Shown: one piece after another, positions 27,330 through 36,637 of the stretch | Position numbering within the stretch: position 1 is the stretch's first letter | Layout: the number at the start of each line of letters is the position of its first letter | NCBI GenBank assembly: GCA_963842505.1 | Contig: CAWJGZ010000004.1 | Location: 1,178,001-1,242,000, forward strand | Reading direction: 5' to 3' | From: PALSA-129 sp963842505 | GTDB taxonomy: Bacteria > Acidobacteriota > Terriglobia > Bryobacterales > Bryobacteraceae | Length of the DNA: 64,000 nucleotides | Made by a program: the position numbers and the translations under genes | Notes under the pieces: generated by a model | What the model was told of the DNA's origin: nothing | Database searches by the model: none | The model's input: only the letters and a program-made list of their open reading frames with translations

Positions 27330-27674
27330 TCACCAGCGCGGTTCGCGCCGGCCGCCGCCACCTCCGCCGCCCGGACGCCGGCCGCCGGGGCGGCCACCGC
27401 CGCCACCTCCGCCGCCGAATCCGCGATCCGGTTTGGGCCGCGCTTCGTTCACGTTCAGCGCGCGTCCCCCCATTGTGAACCCGTTAAGCGCGGTAATAGC
27501 CTGGTCCGCCTCCGCTTCGTTGTCCATTTCGACGAAGGCAAACCCGCGCGAACGGCCGGTATCGCGATCCGTCATAATGTGCGCGCTGCTTACCTGGCCG
27601 TATTGCTCGAACAGGCCGCGCACAGCCTCTTCAGTTGCCTGAAAATCGAGGTTGCCCACGAAAATCTTCTTCAT
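27330..27674 (-). CDS. RRM-type RNA-binding protein with Gly-rich tail
   Basis: 114 residues. One RNA recognition motif: RNP2 KIFVGNLDF near the start, RNP1 RGFAFVEM near residue 45, then a C-terminal tail of Gly and Arg (about residues 83-114) similar to RGG boxes. Bacterial proteins of this kind are often cold- or stress-induced RNA chaperones. The start has GGAGGAG shortly upstream. It is convergent with rpoD, whose stop is 1 base beyond its own. Confidence 0.93.
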   Translation of the reverse strand: MKKIFVGNLDFQATEEAVRGLFEQYGQVSSAHIMTDRDTGRSRGFAFVEMDNEAEADQAITALNGFTMGGRALNVNEARPKPDRGFGGGGGGGGRPGGRRPGGGGGGGRREPRW

Positions 27675-27882
27675 TCACTCCTCCTGCTGATTGACGCCGG
27701 GCTCATCGAAGAGGAAACAAAAGCGGGGAAATGCAGCCGTCGCTCAAGAAACTCTCTACCGGATTCGCGGAAGCCATCAAACGCGCTCCAAATATACCAC
27801 GCCCGGCCTGTTCGAGCAAAGTGGGTTTCCTGGGGACAATAGCCCCCAAGTTTCCGCCCGGGCTGCACGCGTTTTACCAACA

Positions 27883-28146
27883 TCAACCCGGCAATTCCCC
27901 ACCCTCCCACAGACTGGCGCGTGCAGTTGTGCAGCCCGCCAAGTCATCATCGCGTAGCTGCGCCGTTACGCCGTCAGCGCCAGTGGCGCGTCCATGGCAA
28001 AAATCCGATGCGGCAGACCGGCCCGGCGCGGTGAAAACCGTCCAGCCGGCCTTATCCAGGGGGCCTGAGATTTCCGGCAGAACCAGTTCTTCGTTGTCGG
28101 CTTCTAAGACAGAGGTACCGCTGGTCACAGGATGCCGGTCGCCCAA
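27883..28146 (-). pseudogene. Possible remnant of a receiver-like domain
   Basis: An 87-codon frame overlapping the end of the glycosyltransferase gene. Parts recall a receiver domain (SVLEADNEELVLPEIS, then LDKAGWTVFTAPG, then AQLRDDDLAGCTTARA), but the conserved phospho-Asp, Thr and Lys order cannot be traced and the frame stops early. It may be chance. The remaining gap to 27675 shows nothing else that can be named. Confidence 0.22.
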
Positions 28147-29318
28147 GTTTGCGCCGCCGCCGGCTGGAATTCATTCGAAGGACGGTTCTGCCGCAAGATT
28201 TCTTCGAGCACCGCCGGAATCTCATACACGGCGCGGTTCTGCATTCCAGCAATGCGCTCCTGATAACGCCGATAACGGTCCGGCGTTAGCAGTTCGCGAA
28301 CCGCGTCGGCAATCCGCGAGAAGCTGCGGACCACCAACCCCAAGCCCTGCTCTTCAATCCAATCCGCGTTGTAACGCTCGTGCGCCAGGGTCCAGGCGTT
28401 CCGCTCCACAATCACCGGCAGCCCCATGGCAATCGCCTCGCTGATGGAACCGGGCCCCGGCTTGCCAATGAAAAAATCGGCCAGCTCCATGTAATATGCG
28501 ACATCCTTGGTGAAACCCTTCACCAACAACGGGATGCGGCTGTCGAGAGAACGCAGTTGCCGCACAGCTTCTTGGTTGCGGCCGCACAGCAGGATCAATT
28601 GCACGCCGCTGCCGGCGTCGCTCAGACACTTGGCAATTCGCGCCATCTCGCGCGATCCCTCGCCGCCAAACAGCACCAGGCCGGTCGGAAGATCCGCCCG
28701 CAGTCCCAGCCGCGCGCGCTCTTCGGCGCGGTTCACCTGACGTGGCGCGTAGAATCGTGGGTTCAAGATCATGCCGGAAGTCTTGACCACGCGCGATTCC
28801 GGAAGCCCCATCGCGCGCGCCTGCGCGGCCGCTCGTCCCGAGCCGCACACGACGTGCTGGTCCAGCGGCTCAATCCAGAAGTTGGGCGGATAGTCGGCGA
28901 TGTCGGTCAGGATGGTCACAAACGGCGTCCTTGGCCATGCCTGCTCCAGGGCTTCCCGCAGCGCGCGGTTGTAGTGCGGGATCAGCGAAACCACCATGTC
29001 GGGACGGTGCACGGCCCAGTGCCGCGTCAACACTTCCACTTGCGCCCGATGGCTCATGCGGATCGCCAGGTGCATCACTGGAACCATTTGTGCCGTTCCC
29101 AGCGTCCAGCCCCGCCGCAGCATGATATTGTACACGTCCTGGAATGGAATGCCGACCGATTTGCGGATGAAGTCGATGGGGTCGAGCAGGTCCTGGATGC
29201 ACAGGAATTCGAGGTCCCAGGGACGCTCCTGGGCGCCAATCACTTCGGCCAATGCTTGAGCCGCCGCGCGGTGGCCACCACCGGAATCGATGGTAATGAA
29301 ATCGATCTTTCGTCTCAT
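28125..29318 (-). CDS. GT28-family glycosyltransferase (MGDG synthase/UgtP-like)
   Basis: 397 residues. The N-terminal domain starts FITIDSGGGHRAAAQALAEV, the glycine-rich acceptor-binding loop of monogalactosyl- or glucosyl-diacylglycerol synthases. The C-terminal Rossmann domain has LVLFGGEGSREM and the donor-binding KPGPGSISEAIAMGLPVIV. It probably transfers a sugar to diacylglycerol at the inner face of the membrane; lipid specificity is not readable. A 42-residue microprotein gene lies 13 bases upstream in the same orientation. Confidence 0.87.
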   Translation of the reverse strand: MRRKIDFITIDSGGGHRAAAQALAEVIGAQERPWDLEFLCIQDLLDPIDFIRKSVGIPFQDVYNIMLRRGWTLGTAQMVPVMHLAIRMSHRAQVEVLTRHWAVHRPDMVVSLIPHYNRALREALEQAWPRTPFVTILTDIADYPPNFWIEPLDQHVVCGSGRAAAQARAMGLPESRVVKTSGMILNPRFYAPRQVNRAEERARLGLRADLPTGLVLFGGEGSREMARIAKCLSDAGSGVQLILLCGRNQEAVRQLRSLDSRIPLLVKGFTKDVAYYMELADFFIGKPGPGSISEAIAMGLPVIVERNAWTLAHERYNADWIEEQGLGLVVRSFSRIADAVRELLTPDRYRRYQERIAGMQNRAVYEIPAVLEEILRQNRPSNEFQPAAAQTWATGIL

Positions 29319-29331
29319 CGAGGCGCGCGGC

Positions 29332-29460
29332 TCAATGCGAAGCGCGAAGCGCCCGGACCAGGTTCGAAACCGGCCAGATCACCAGCACTGCCAGCAGGCA
29401 AGCCGGAGTAATCGCGGTGTTGAGGACGGTCTGTAAGGTTTCCCGGATCTTCCGTGACAC
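29332..29460 (-). CDS. 42-residue membrane microprotein
   Basis: Starts at GTG 29460 with GGGAGG 6 bases upstream. Translation: MSRKIRETLQTVLNTAITP, then a hydrophobic helix of about 20 residues (ACLLAVLVIWPVSNLV) and RALRASH to TGA at 29332. It has a basic start, one transmembrane segment and a strong ribosome site, and sits 13 bases before the glycosyltransferase ATG, so the two should be co-transcribed. It could anchor or regulate the enzyme. Too short for most gene callers; supported by the start signals and hydrophobic pattern, not by homology. Confidence 0.55.
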   Translation of the reverse strand: MSRKIRETLQTVLNTAITPACLLAVLVIWPVSNLVRALRASH

Positions 29461-29527
29461 GATACACCTCCCGTACCTTCCGATTTCGATATTACCCGCC
29501 TAATGTTACTGCCCGATGAAAGTCTCG

Positions 29528-30073
29528 CTAAATGCTGGCGAGAGCATCGGCGTATATCCGGTATGCCCGAGCGCCGAAGAGCACGAAAACAACTTTCTGG
29601 ACCTTTGTTTCAGCCAGCTCCAAGTGGGCTTTCACCGCGCCGAGCGCGATTCGGGCGGCCTCCTCCAGCGGATAGCCATACACGCCGGTGCTGATGGCAG
29701 GGAAGCTGACGGTGGCCACGCCGCGTTCTTCCGCCATGGCCAGGCAGGTGCGATAGCAGGAAGCCAGCAGCTCCGCTTCGCCATGCCGCCCATCCCGGTA
29801 GACCGGCCCGACCGCATGGAAAACATAGCGCGCCGGCAGACGTCCGGCGCCGGTGGCGACCGCGCTGCCCGTTGCGCAACGGCCGATGCGCGCGCGGATC
29901 GCCTCCAACTCGCGCATAATCTCTCCGCCACCGGCGCGATGGATGGCGCCATCCACTCCGCCGCCGCCCGCGAGCGCCGCATTGGCCGCATTCACAATCA
30001 CGTCCACCGGCACGCGTGTGATGTCGCCGTCCATCAGAACCATCTGCCGGCCCGCCTTGCTCATCCACTCCAT
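29528..30073 (-). CDS. Macro-domain protein (ADP-ribose-binding, YmdB-like)
   Basis: 181 residues, a single macro domain. Family motifs: GDITRVPVDVIVNAANAALAGGGGVDGAIH (adenine and ribose loop, with the catalytic-type Asn/Gly stretch), VFHAVGPVYRDG and SFPAISTGVYGYP. Such proteins hydrolyse O-acetyl-ADP-ribose or remove ADP-ribose from proteins. The in-frame ATGs at 30073 and 30064 are both possible starts. No ADP-ribosyl transferase or toxin is seen beside it. Confidence 0.92.
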   Translation of the reverse strand: MEWMSKAGRQMVLMDGDITRVPVDVIVNAANAALAGGGGVDGAIHRAGGGEIMRELEAIRARIGRCATGSAVATGAGRLPARYVFHAVGPVYRDGRHGEAELLASCYRTCLAMAEERGVATVSFPAISTGVYGYPLEEAARIALGAVKAHLELAETKVQKVVFVLFGARAYRIYADALASI

Positions 30074-30132
30074 ATCTATCTATTACAATCATCCTTCAGT
30101 CTCAAATACCAGTTTGAAAGGCGGGAGGCCTC

Positions 30133-30621
30133 ATGAAGAATACGTTCGTCATCACGTTCGTCGTCGGTTTGGGCGTGATCGCCCTGGCCGTCGCCGGCAT
30201 CTTGTACATGCAGCGCGGTGCGCACATGGAGCTGCCGGGCAAAATCGTGAAGATCCGCACTGTCCCGATCGACGATGAGCATTCCGTCGCCGTAGCCGAC
30301 TTCCAGCTCCACAACAGCTCCGACTACCCGTTCGTGGTCCGGACCGTGTGGCTGGTTCTGGAGGACCCCGATGGCAGCCAGCATCCCGGCCTCACTTCTT
30401 CGGAGATTGATGCCCAGCGGTTCTTCGATGGCACGCCCATCCTCGGCCCGAAGTTCGCCAAGACTCTGATCACGCAGGAAACGGTTCCCGGCCGCGCTAC
30501 GGAAGATCACATGGTGCTGGCTAATTTCGAGGTTCCCGAGGCCAAACTCCAAGCCCGGAAACGCTTCTTTGTGCGCATCGAAGAACTGGACGGCAAGATC
30601 TTCGAGATATCCGAAAAATGA
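30133..30621 (+). CDS. Membrane-anchored hypothetical protein
   Basis: 162 residues. An N-terminal transmembrane helix (about residues 5-27, FVITFVVGLGVIALAVAGIL) is followed by a beta-rich domain (VAVADFQLHNSSDYPFVVRTVWLVLED) and a C-terminal ARKRFFVRIEELDGKIFEI. GGGAGG lies before the ATG. No family recognised. It is divergent from the macro-domain gene and convergent with the M1-like peptidase. Confidence 0.72.
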   Translation: MKNTFVITFVVGLGVIALAVAGILYMQRGAHMELPGKIVKIRTVPIDDEHSVAVADFQLHNSSDYPFVVRTVWLVLEDPDGSQHPGLTSSEIDAQRFFDGTPILGPKFAKTLITQETVPGRATEDHMVLANFEVPEAKLQARKRFFVRIEELDGKIFEISEK

Positions 30622-30660
30622 CCTTTCGTGGCGTACGTACTCGTGCGCCACCAGCGCCTG

Positions 30661-33060
30661 CTATCGCCGCAGCACCGCGTTGTGCGGGTCCAGCACAACT
30701 TTGGCGGGCGGCTGAGTCAGCGCCACCGTAAATGTAACCGGGTCGCTCGACGTGCGCACCCAGCGGGTAATGGCCGGCCCGTGCGCCGGTTGAATCTCCA
30801 CCGGCACCAGCGCCGTGAAATCCACCACCACGTCGGTCTGCGTCACGGTTCCCACCAGCCGCACCTCCGGAGCCTTGCCCTTCACCGACCAGCTCAGTTT
30901 CAGAGTGGGGATGCCGGTTCCATAGACCCATTGCTCAAAAAAGGACGCGAGCTGCGGATCCTCTGCGTGGGCCGGCAGAAACTGGGCGGCCAGGGCGCGG
31001 AACTCTTCCGTGGTAATGTCGCGGTGGTCATACCGCTTGAGGACCTCCGCCAGCATCGCCCCAAAGCGCTCGTCGCCCATCCGGTGGCGCAGCATCTCCA
31101 TGATCCACGTGCCTTTGCCATACGTGATGGTGCGGTAGGCGGAAGGCATTTGAGAATTCTCCAGGCGCAACCCAAACACGATAGGTCCCAGCGATTCCAC
31201 CGTCTGGCCGCCCTGGGTTTTCTCCAGCAGGTAGTTGCGGTAGCTGTCCAGCATCACATCGGCCACGTGCTGCCCTTTGCTCTTTTCGATGTATAGCAGC
31301 GCCGAGACATTGGCCAGCGCTTCCATGAGCCAGCTATCCCGATAGAAACTGGCAGTCACCCGGTTGCCCCACCATTGATGCGCCACCTCGTGGGCCTCCA
31401 GGAGATCGTCAAAATACAGCGCCTGGGATTGTGTCAGCGTTCCGTTCCCGGTCGGCAGCGACTTAAGGTAGGACAGTGTGGAGAGGTAAATCAGCCCCGG
31501 GAAGCCCTGCCCGAAGGTTCCCGGAATGGGCGAAACCGTGATGTGTGGCAGGGCGGGCGGCCCAAACTTCGCCGCCATGAATCCGACCGCCGAAGTTATT
31601 TCGGAGGCTAGCGTCTGCAGGCGTTCGAGCGGATCGTGCGGCGGCGGCGCGACGATCGCCACCGTGGGATCTACGCGGCGAGGCTTGCCGGGCGCCGAGA
31701 TCAAGGGCAACACGTCCGAGGCCTTCGGTTCCAGCGCGCGCTCCAGGGCGCGGTTGGCACAGACATCGATCACCAGGTTGGAGCTTTCCACGCGGACGTG
31801 TTCGAAATTGCCCAGGTTAAAAGCCGCGAAACGGATGGGAGCGGCGGTGCGGCGTCGCGTGACCCGCCAGTCGCCGTCGCTCGCGTCTTCCACCACGTCG
31901 CCGGCGGCCACCAGATCGAGATCCCGCGGATAGCGGAACTGGATATCGTAGTTGGCGAACTGGAAGTTGTGCATGGGATACCAGTTGCCGCGGGCCGTCA
32001 CAAAGAACACCTGCGCGCCGGCGTCGACAATCACCTTGCCCGAGTGGTGAAGCTCAAACTCGTATTCGCGCCTGGCGCGCAATCGCTCCGGCGGAAAAAC
32101 CAGAAACAGATCGTTGCCGCCACGCGTCAGGCTGACGCGTATGGCGTCGTGCTGCAGCACCTCGGCCGGCTTGCCATCCACGGTGACAGCGCTTACCGAC
32201 ATCTGGGGTGTGATCTCGAAAGTCACGGCAGCCACTCCATCGGCCGCCGGTTTCACTTTGACCCGGGTGACGGCATCCACCGTCAGATCTGGATTCACCG
32301 TCGCCTGGATGCGATAGTCGCTGAGTTCGACGTCCTCGCGGCGCACCGGCGGAGACTTGCGGAACGACCGGGCTTCAAAACTGGTCCACGTATCGAAGTA
32401 GAGGCGATCATCGCGGCTGTTCACCTGGCCCGCGGTGATTTGCTCTTGCGTGAAGGGATCGAAGATCACTTCGAAATTGCCGAGCTTAGCGCTGTTGAAG
32501 AGCCCGACGAAGAGTCCCGAGCGCGCCGCCGCGCCGCCCGCCAGGTCGAGCGCCAGGCGCGTTTCAAAACTGGCGCTCAGGTTTTCGAGCGTGGGGGTCC
32601 ATGCCTGGTCGAGCGCCGCCGCGGCCGCGGGATCCTTATGGCTGGCCGGGTTATTGGGAAGCTGGGAGAGCAGCGCATCGTAATCGGCGCCGGTAAAAAG
32701 AAACATGGCGGCGCGGAAATGATCGTCCAGGTTGGGAGAGTCGATGTATGCCGCTAGCGAAGTGCGCTCCGCGCGATTGGGCGCCAGCAGGATGACTTCG
32801 CCATCGCCGCCTTCCACATCGGTCGTGAAAACCGCCGCGATGCGCCGCCCTGCCACGGGTTTGGCGAAGATCAAATGGCCGTCGTTGAGATAAATCTTGA
32901 GGTCGTCCTTGACGATGCTGAAGTCACGAACCCGATAGCACTCGTCGTGGTCGAAGCTAACTTCGCGGATGCCGCGCGCTACGTCGGCACCTGTGCCTGC
33001 CGCCAGAGGGATGCAAAAAACGCACGCAACCGCCAGCGCCCACTTCATAGGTGTAATCAT
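30661..33060 (-). CDS. Secreted M1-like metallopeptidase
   Basis: 799 residues with a signal peptide (KWALAVACVFCIPLAAG). The zinc site of gluzincins is intact: HEVAHQWWGN, with the third ligand Glu in LMEALAN 18 residues later. A beta-rich N-terminal region (about residues 25-250) not found in standard aminopeptidase N precedes the M1-like saddle and catalytic domains. The GxMEN exopeptidase motif is not recognisable; GQGFPG lies near where it would be, so aminopeptidase activity is uncertain. A C-terminal domain follows. Probably periplasmic or exported. Confidence 0.84.
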   Translation of the reverse strand: MITPMKWALAVACVFCIPLAAGTGADVARGIREVSFDHDECYRVRDFSIVKDDLKIYLNDGHLIFAKPVAGRRIAAVFTTDVEGGDGEVILLAPNRAERTSLAAYIDSPNLDDHFRAAMFLFTGADYDALLSQLPNNPASHKDPAAAAALDQAWTPTLENLSASFETRLALDLAGGAAARSGLFVGLFNSAKLGNFEVIFDPFTQEQITAGQVNSRDDRLYFDTWTSFEARSFRKSPPVRREDVELSDYRIQATVNPDLTVDAVTRVKVKPAADGVAAVTFEITPQMSVSAVTVDGKPAEVLQHDAIRVSLTRGGNDLFLVFPPERLRARREYEFELHHSGKVIVDAGAQVFFVTARGNWYPMHNFQFANYDIQFRYPRDLDLVAAGDVVEDASDGDWRVTRRRTAAPIRFAAFNLGNFEHVRVESSNLVIDVCANRALERALEPKASDVLPLISAPGKPRRVDPTVAIVAPPPHDPLERLQTLASEITSAVGFMAAKFGPPALPHITVSPIPGTFGQGFPGLIYLSTLSYLKSLPTGNGTLTQSQALYFDDLLEAHEVAHQWWGNRVTASFYRDSWLMEALANVSALLYIEKSKGQHVADVMLDSYRNYLLEKTQGGQTVESLGPIVFGLRLENSQMPSAYRTITYGKGTWIMEMLRHRMGDERFGAMLAEVLKRYDHRDITTEEFRALAAQFLPAHAEDPQLASFFEQWVYGTGIPTLKLSWSVKGKAPEVRLVGTVTQTDVVVDFTALVPVEIQPAHGPAITRWVRTSSDPVTFTVALTQPPAKVVLDPHNAVLRR

Positions 33061-33079
33061 AGCAGTGGGAGAGACTCGA

Positions 33080-33934
33080 TTGCGATTTGTTACATTTCAG
33101 CGTGGTGCCAACATTGAGCCCGGCGTGCTGGTGGGCGGACAGATTATCGGCTTGCGCGGCGCCGGCTTCGAGAGCTTGCTCTCGGTGATCGAAGGCGGCG
33201 CGGATGCCCTCGACCGCGTAAGCCGCTGGGTGAAGCGTCCGCTCTCGAGCGAGTTGCCCGACATGGCCGCCGTCGCGCTTCGGGCGCCGATTCTCCGGCC
33301 TCCGAAAATCATCTGCATCGGGCTCAACTACCGCGATCACGCCGCGGAAACTAAGATGCCGATTCCCGAGGTGCCGACGGTTTTTTCCAAGTACTGCACG
33401 GCCGTTACCGGCCCGGGTCAGCCCATCGTGCTGCCGAAAAACTCGGCCAAGCCGGATTACGAAGCTGAGTTCGTGGTCGTCATCGGCAAGCGCGGAAGAC
33501 ACGTTCGCGCCGGCGATTGGCGCGAGTTCGTGTTCGGCTACACCATAATGAACGACGTCAGCGCCCGCGATTTCCAGATGGCCACCAGCCAGTGGACCAT
33601 GGGCAAGACGTTCGATACTTTCGCACCCTTCGGCCCCGCTGTCGTGACCGCCGACGAAGTGCCCGATCCCCACAACCTTGATATTTCCCTCACCCTGAAC
33701 GGCAGGGTTATGCAGAATTCCAACACCGGACAATTGATTTTTCAAGTCCCGCGCCTGATCGAATTCCTTTCCAGCGTCTTCACCCTGGAGCCGGGAGACA
33801 TAATCTCTACCGGCACCCCGGCAGGTGTGGGCTTCGCGCGCAAGCCGCCGGTTTGGCTTCGCGCCGGCGATGAGGTCACGATCCGCGTCGAAGGCCTCGG
33901 TCAGCTGACCAACCCGGTGGTGGCGGAAACGTAG
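33080..33934 (+). CDS. Fumarylacetoacetate hydrolase-family protein
   Basis: About 284 residues. The FAH domain shows KIICIGLNYRDHAAE, PTVFSKY, LPKNSAKPDYEAEFVVVIG (metal-binding Glu), FGYTIMNDVSARDFQ, GKTFDTFAPFGP and ISTGTPAGVGFA. Members are hydratase, isomerase or hydrolase enzymes of aromatic catabolism such as 2-hydroxyhepta-2,4-dienedioate isomerase. TTG 33080 has GGGAGAG upstream and gives RFVTFQRG; an in-frame GTG at 33065 is the alternative. Divergent from the M1-like peptidase gene. Confidence 0.88.
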   Translation: MRFVTFQRGANIEPGVLVGGQIIGLRGAGFESLLSVIEGGADALDRVSRWVKRPLSSELPDMAAVALRAPILRPPKIICIGLNYRDHAAETKMPIPEVPTVFSKYCTAVTGPGQPIVLPKNSAKPDYEAEFVVVIGKRGRHVRAGDWREFVFGYTIMNDVSARDFQMATSQWTMGKTFDTFAPFGPAVVTADEVPDPHNLDISLTLNGRVMQNSNTGQLIFQVPRLIEFLSSVFTLEPGDIISTGTPAGVGFARKPPVWLRAGDEVTIRVEGLGQLTNPVVAET

Positions 33935-33972
33935 CGTTCGCGTATCACACCCATTGGAATTCTTCGTCCTCG

Positions 33973-34022
33973 TGGAGCGGGCTTTCCAGCCCGCAACGCC
34001 GACATTCTTGTCGGCGCTTCAG
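33973..34022. repeat. Double-hairpin intergenic repeat, copy 2
   Basis: TGGAGCGGGCTTTCCAGCCCGC forms a 7-bp hairpin and GCCGACATTCTTGTCGGC a second one. Nearly identical in layout to the copy at 1791-1845, and related to that at 38420-38467. Confidence 0.65.
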
Positions 34023-34107
34023 CGCACCAACGTTGTACAGGAATTTTTTGTAAGCGCTCACAATTTTAACCTGGAGGGTGATATTGTATTCCTGGAGGCG
34101 GGTAGAC

Positions 34108-36585
34108 GTGAGTGACCATTTGACGAACTCCAGCTTGAGCCGTCGTGAACTCTTTGGGACGGTCGGCAAGGCCATTGCAATAACGCCGCTCATTGAGAGC
34201 GCTTTCGCATCGAGTGCCGCGTTGTCCAGCGCCGGCGCCGCGCCCAGTGCATCCCTCACTGGTATTGCCGGAATCGACCGCGTGACGGTATTGGGCGGTA
34301 AAACCTATCTGCGGGGCTGGGCCGGATATGGCGACCAGCCGCAGCCGGGACGCGGCGGCCGCGGTTTCGCGCCGCCTCCTGTTGAAACCGGCCCCACGCC
34401 TACCGTGACATGGAGCAAGTACTCGGGACCCGGAGCCGTGACACTTGCCGACCCGCATGCCGCCGTCACCACCGCGACTTTCTCCGCGCCCGGCTCTTAC
34501 GTGCTGCGATTCACGGCCGAGAATGCCGATTCATCGAGCTCCTCCACATTGAATGTGTCGGTTGAGCCGCCGCCTCCGGCGCAAAAGCTGGATGCGGTTT
34601 ACACGAAGAATTTCAAGATCTCGAGCCCGCTTTGGAACGCCCGCGCCAAGGCCCTGATGGTGAATTGGATTCCGCATTGCATCGACCAAATCAACCGCAC
34701 CGACCTGACGCAAGGCGAGGGTGGAATCGACAATTTCATTGAAGCCGGAAAGAAGTTGCGCGGTGAGCCGCACGGCTATCACAAAGGCTACGTCTTCTCC
34801 AACGCCTGGGTCCACCAGACCGTGGAGGCGATGAGTATTTCGCTGATGATCGATCCGCAGGGCGATCCGGAAATCATCGAAGCCCACAAAAAAATGCGGG
34901 CGACGCTGGAAGACTGGATTCCGAAGATCCTGGACGCCCAGGAGCCGGATGGATACCTGCAGACGGCCTTCACCATACCCGCACCGAGGCGGGGACGAGG
35001 CGCCAACGGAGGCCCGCCCGATCCCAACGCTCCCGGAGTGATTCCCGTCTTGAAGCACTGGGACCCTCCCACGCGCGGCAATCATGAAGGTTATACCGCC
35101 GGCTACTTCCTGGAATCGGCCATCAACCATTACTTGATGTCCGGCAAGAAGGATACAAGGCTTTACAACGCTGCCAAGAAGCTGGCCGATTGCTGGTATA
35201 ACAACCTGGGACCCGCTCCTAAGAAGCCCTGGTATGACGGCCATCAGGAAATGGAGCAGGCGCTGGTGCGCTTCGGCCGCTTTGTGAACGACATGGAAGG
35301 CGGCGGCAAAGGCCAGAAGTATATCGAACTGGCTAAGTTCCTTCTCGACTGCCGCTATAACGCCGCGGTAACACCCGGCGACAGGCAGGAATACGACCAG
35401 AGCCATTTGCCCGTAATCCAGCAATACGAAGCCGTGGGGCATGCCGTGCGTGCCGTCTACACTTACTCCGGCATGGCGGACGTAGCGGTGGAAACGCACG
35501 ATCCGGATTATCAGAGCGCCGTGAAATCGCTCTGGGATAACATCGTCAACAAGAAATACTACGTGACGGGCGGCGTGGGTAGCGGAGAAACGTCGGAAGG
35601 CTTTGGTCCGAATTACTCGCTTCGCAACGCAGCTTACTGCGAATCCTGCTCGAGTTGTGGCGAGATCTTCTTCCAGTGGAAGATGAACCTGGCCTATCAC
35701 GACGCCAGGTACGCGGATCTCTACGAACAGACCATGTACAACGCGTTGTTGGGCGGAACGGATCTGGATGGCAAGCACTTCTTCTACACCAATCCGCTCG
35801 ATGCCGTGGAAGAGCGAACCTTTTGGCACGTCTGCCCATGTTGTGTCGGCAACATCCCGCGCACGCTGCTCATGATGCCGACCTGGGTGTATGCCAAGAG
35901 CGCCGATGGCGTGTATGTCAACTTGTTCGTGGGCAGCACCATCACCGTCGAGAACGTCGGAGGCACGGATGTCGAGATGGTGCAGGCCACCGAGTATCCC
36001 TGGAACGGCAAGGTGGCCATCACGGTGAACCCCAAGGTCGCGAAGCGCTTCAGCGTCCGCGTCCGCGTGCCGAACCACGACGTCAGCAGCCTCTACCAGA
36101 GCACGCCGCAAGTCGGCGGCCTGACTTCACTGGTTGTCAACGGTGCGGCCGTGCCGCACACCATGGAAAAGGGCTACGCGGTGATCACGCGAACCTGGAA
36201 AGCCGGTGACAAGATCGAGGTGGTGGTGCCGTTGAAGGTCCAGCGCGTGAGAGCCAGCACGCGGATCGCGGCCGATCAGAATAAAGTGGCGCTGCGGTAT
36301 GGTCCTCTGATGTACAGCATCGAGAAAGTCGATCAGGATATCACCAAGAGCCTGAAGCCGGATTCCGCTCTGGCTACCGAGTGGAAAGAGGATCTGCTGG
36401 GCGGAGTGATGGTGATCAAGGGCCAGTTCGCCGATGGCAGCCCGATGCTGGCGATCCCCAATTATGCGCGGGCCAATCGCGATCCGGAGCCTGCGCCGCT
36501 GCCGGCCGCTCCCGCTGCCGGCGGCGGCCGCGGCCGGGGCTTCCGTCCCCAACCCAACTCCGTCGTCTGGATCAGGGAAGCGTAG
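34108..36585 (+). CDS. GH127 beta-L-arabinofuranosidase, Tat-exported
   Basis: About 825 residues. The N terminus has a twin-arginine signal (SLSRRELFGTVGKAI), followed by an Ig/PKD-like module (about residues 70-155, TVTWSKYSGPGAVTL) and the GH127 (DUF1680) catalytic domain. The zinc and nucleophile cysteines are visible: CESCSSCGE and, later, HVCPCCVGNIPR. GH127 releases terminal beta-L-arabinofuranose from plant glycans. GTG 34108 was chosen because GGAGG stands 9 bases upstream; an earlier in-frame GTG at 34078 has no room for a ribosome site. The polygalacturonase-like gene follows 52 bases later. Confidence 0.88.
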   Translation: MSDHLTNSSLSRRELFGTVGKAIAITPLIESAFASSAALSSAGAAPSASLTGIAGIDRVTVLGGKTYLRGWAGYGDQPQPGRGGRGFAPPPVETGPTPTVTWSKYSGPGAVTLADPHAAVTTATFSAPGSYVLRFTAENADSSSSSTLNVSVEPPPPAQKLDAVYTKNFKISSPLWNARAKALMVNWIPHCIDQINRTDLTQGEGGIDNFIEAGKKLRGEPHGYHKGYVFSNAWVHQTVEAMSISLMIDPQGDPEIIEAHKKMRATLEDWIPKILDAQEPDGYLQTAFTIPAPRRGRGANGGPPDPNAPGVIPVLKHWDPPTRGNHEGYTAGYFLESAINHYLMSGKKDTRLYNAAKKLADCWYNNLGPAPKKPWYDGHQEMEQALVRFGRFVNDMEGGGKGQKYIELAKFLLDCRYNAAVTPGDRQEYDQSHLPVIQQYEAVGHAVRAVYTYSGMADVAVETHDPDYQSAVKSLWDNIVNKKYYVTGGVGSGETSEGFGPNYSLRNAAYCESCSSCGEIFFQWKMNLAYHDARYADLYEQTMYNALLGGTDLDGKHFFYTNPLDAVEERTFWHVCPCCVGNIPRTLLMMPTWVYAKSADGVYVNLFVGSTITVENVGGTDVEMVQATEYPWNGKVAITVNPKVAKRFSVRVRVPNHDVSSLYQSTPQVGGLTSLVVNGAAVPHTMEKGYAVITRTWKAGDKIEVVVPLKVQRVRASTRIAADQNKVALRYGPLMYSIEKVDQDITKSLKPDSALATEWKEDLLGGVMVIKGQFADGSPMLAIPNYARANRDPEPAPLPAAPAAGGGRGRGFRPQPNSVVWIREA

Positions 36586-36637
36586 CCTGACCGTAAGCCC
36601 GGTACTTTAGCGATAAAGACAGTGGTAAGATGTTCCC

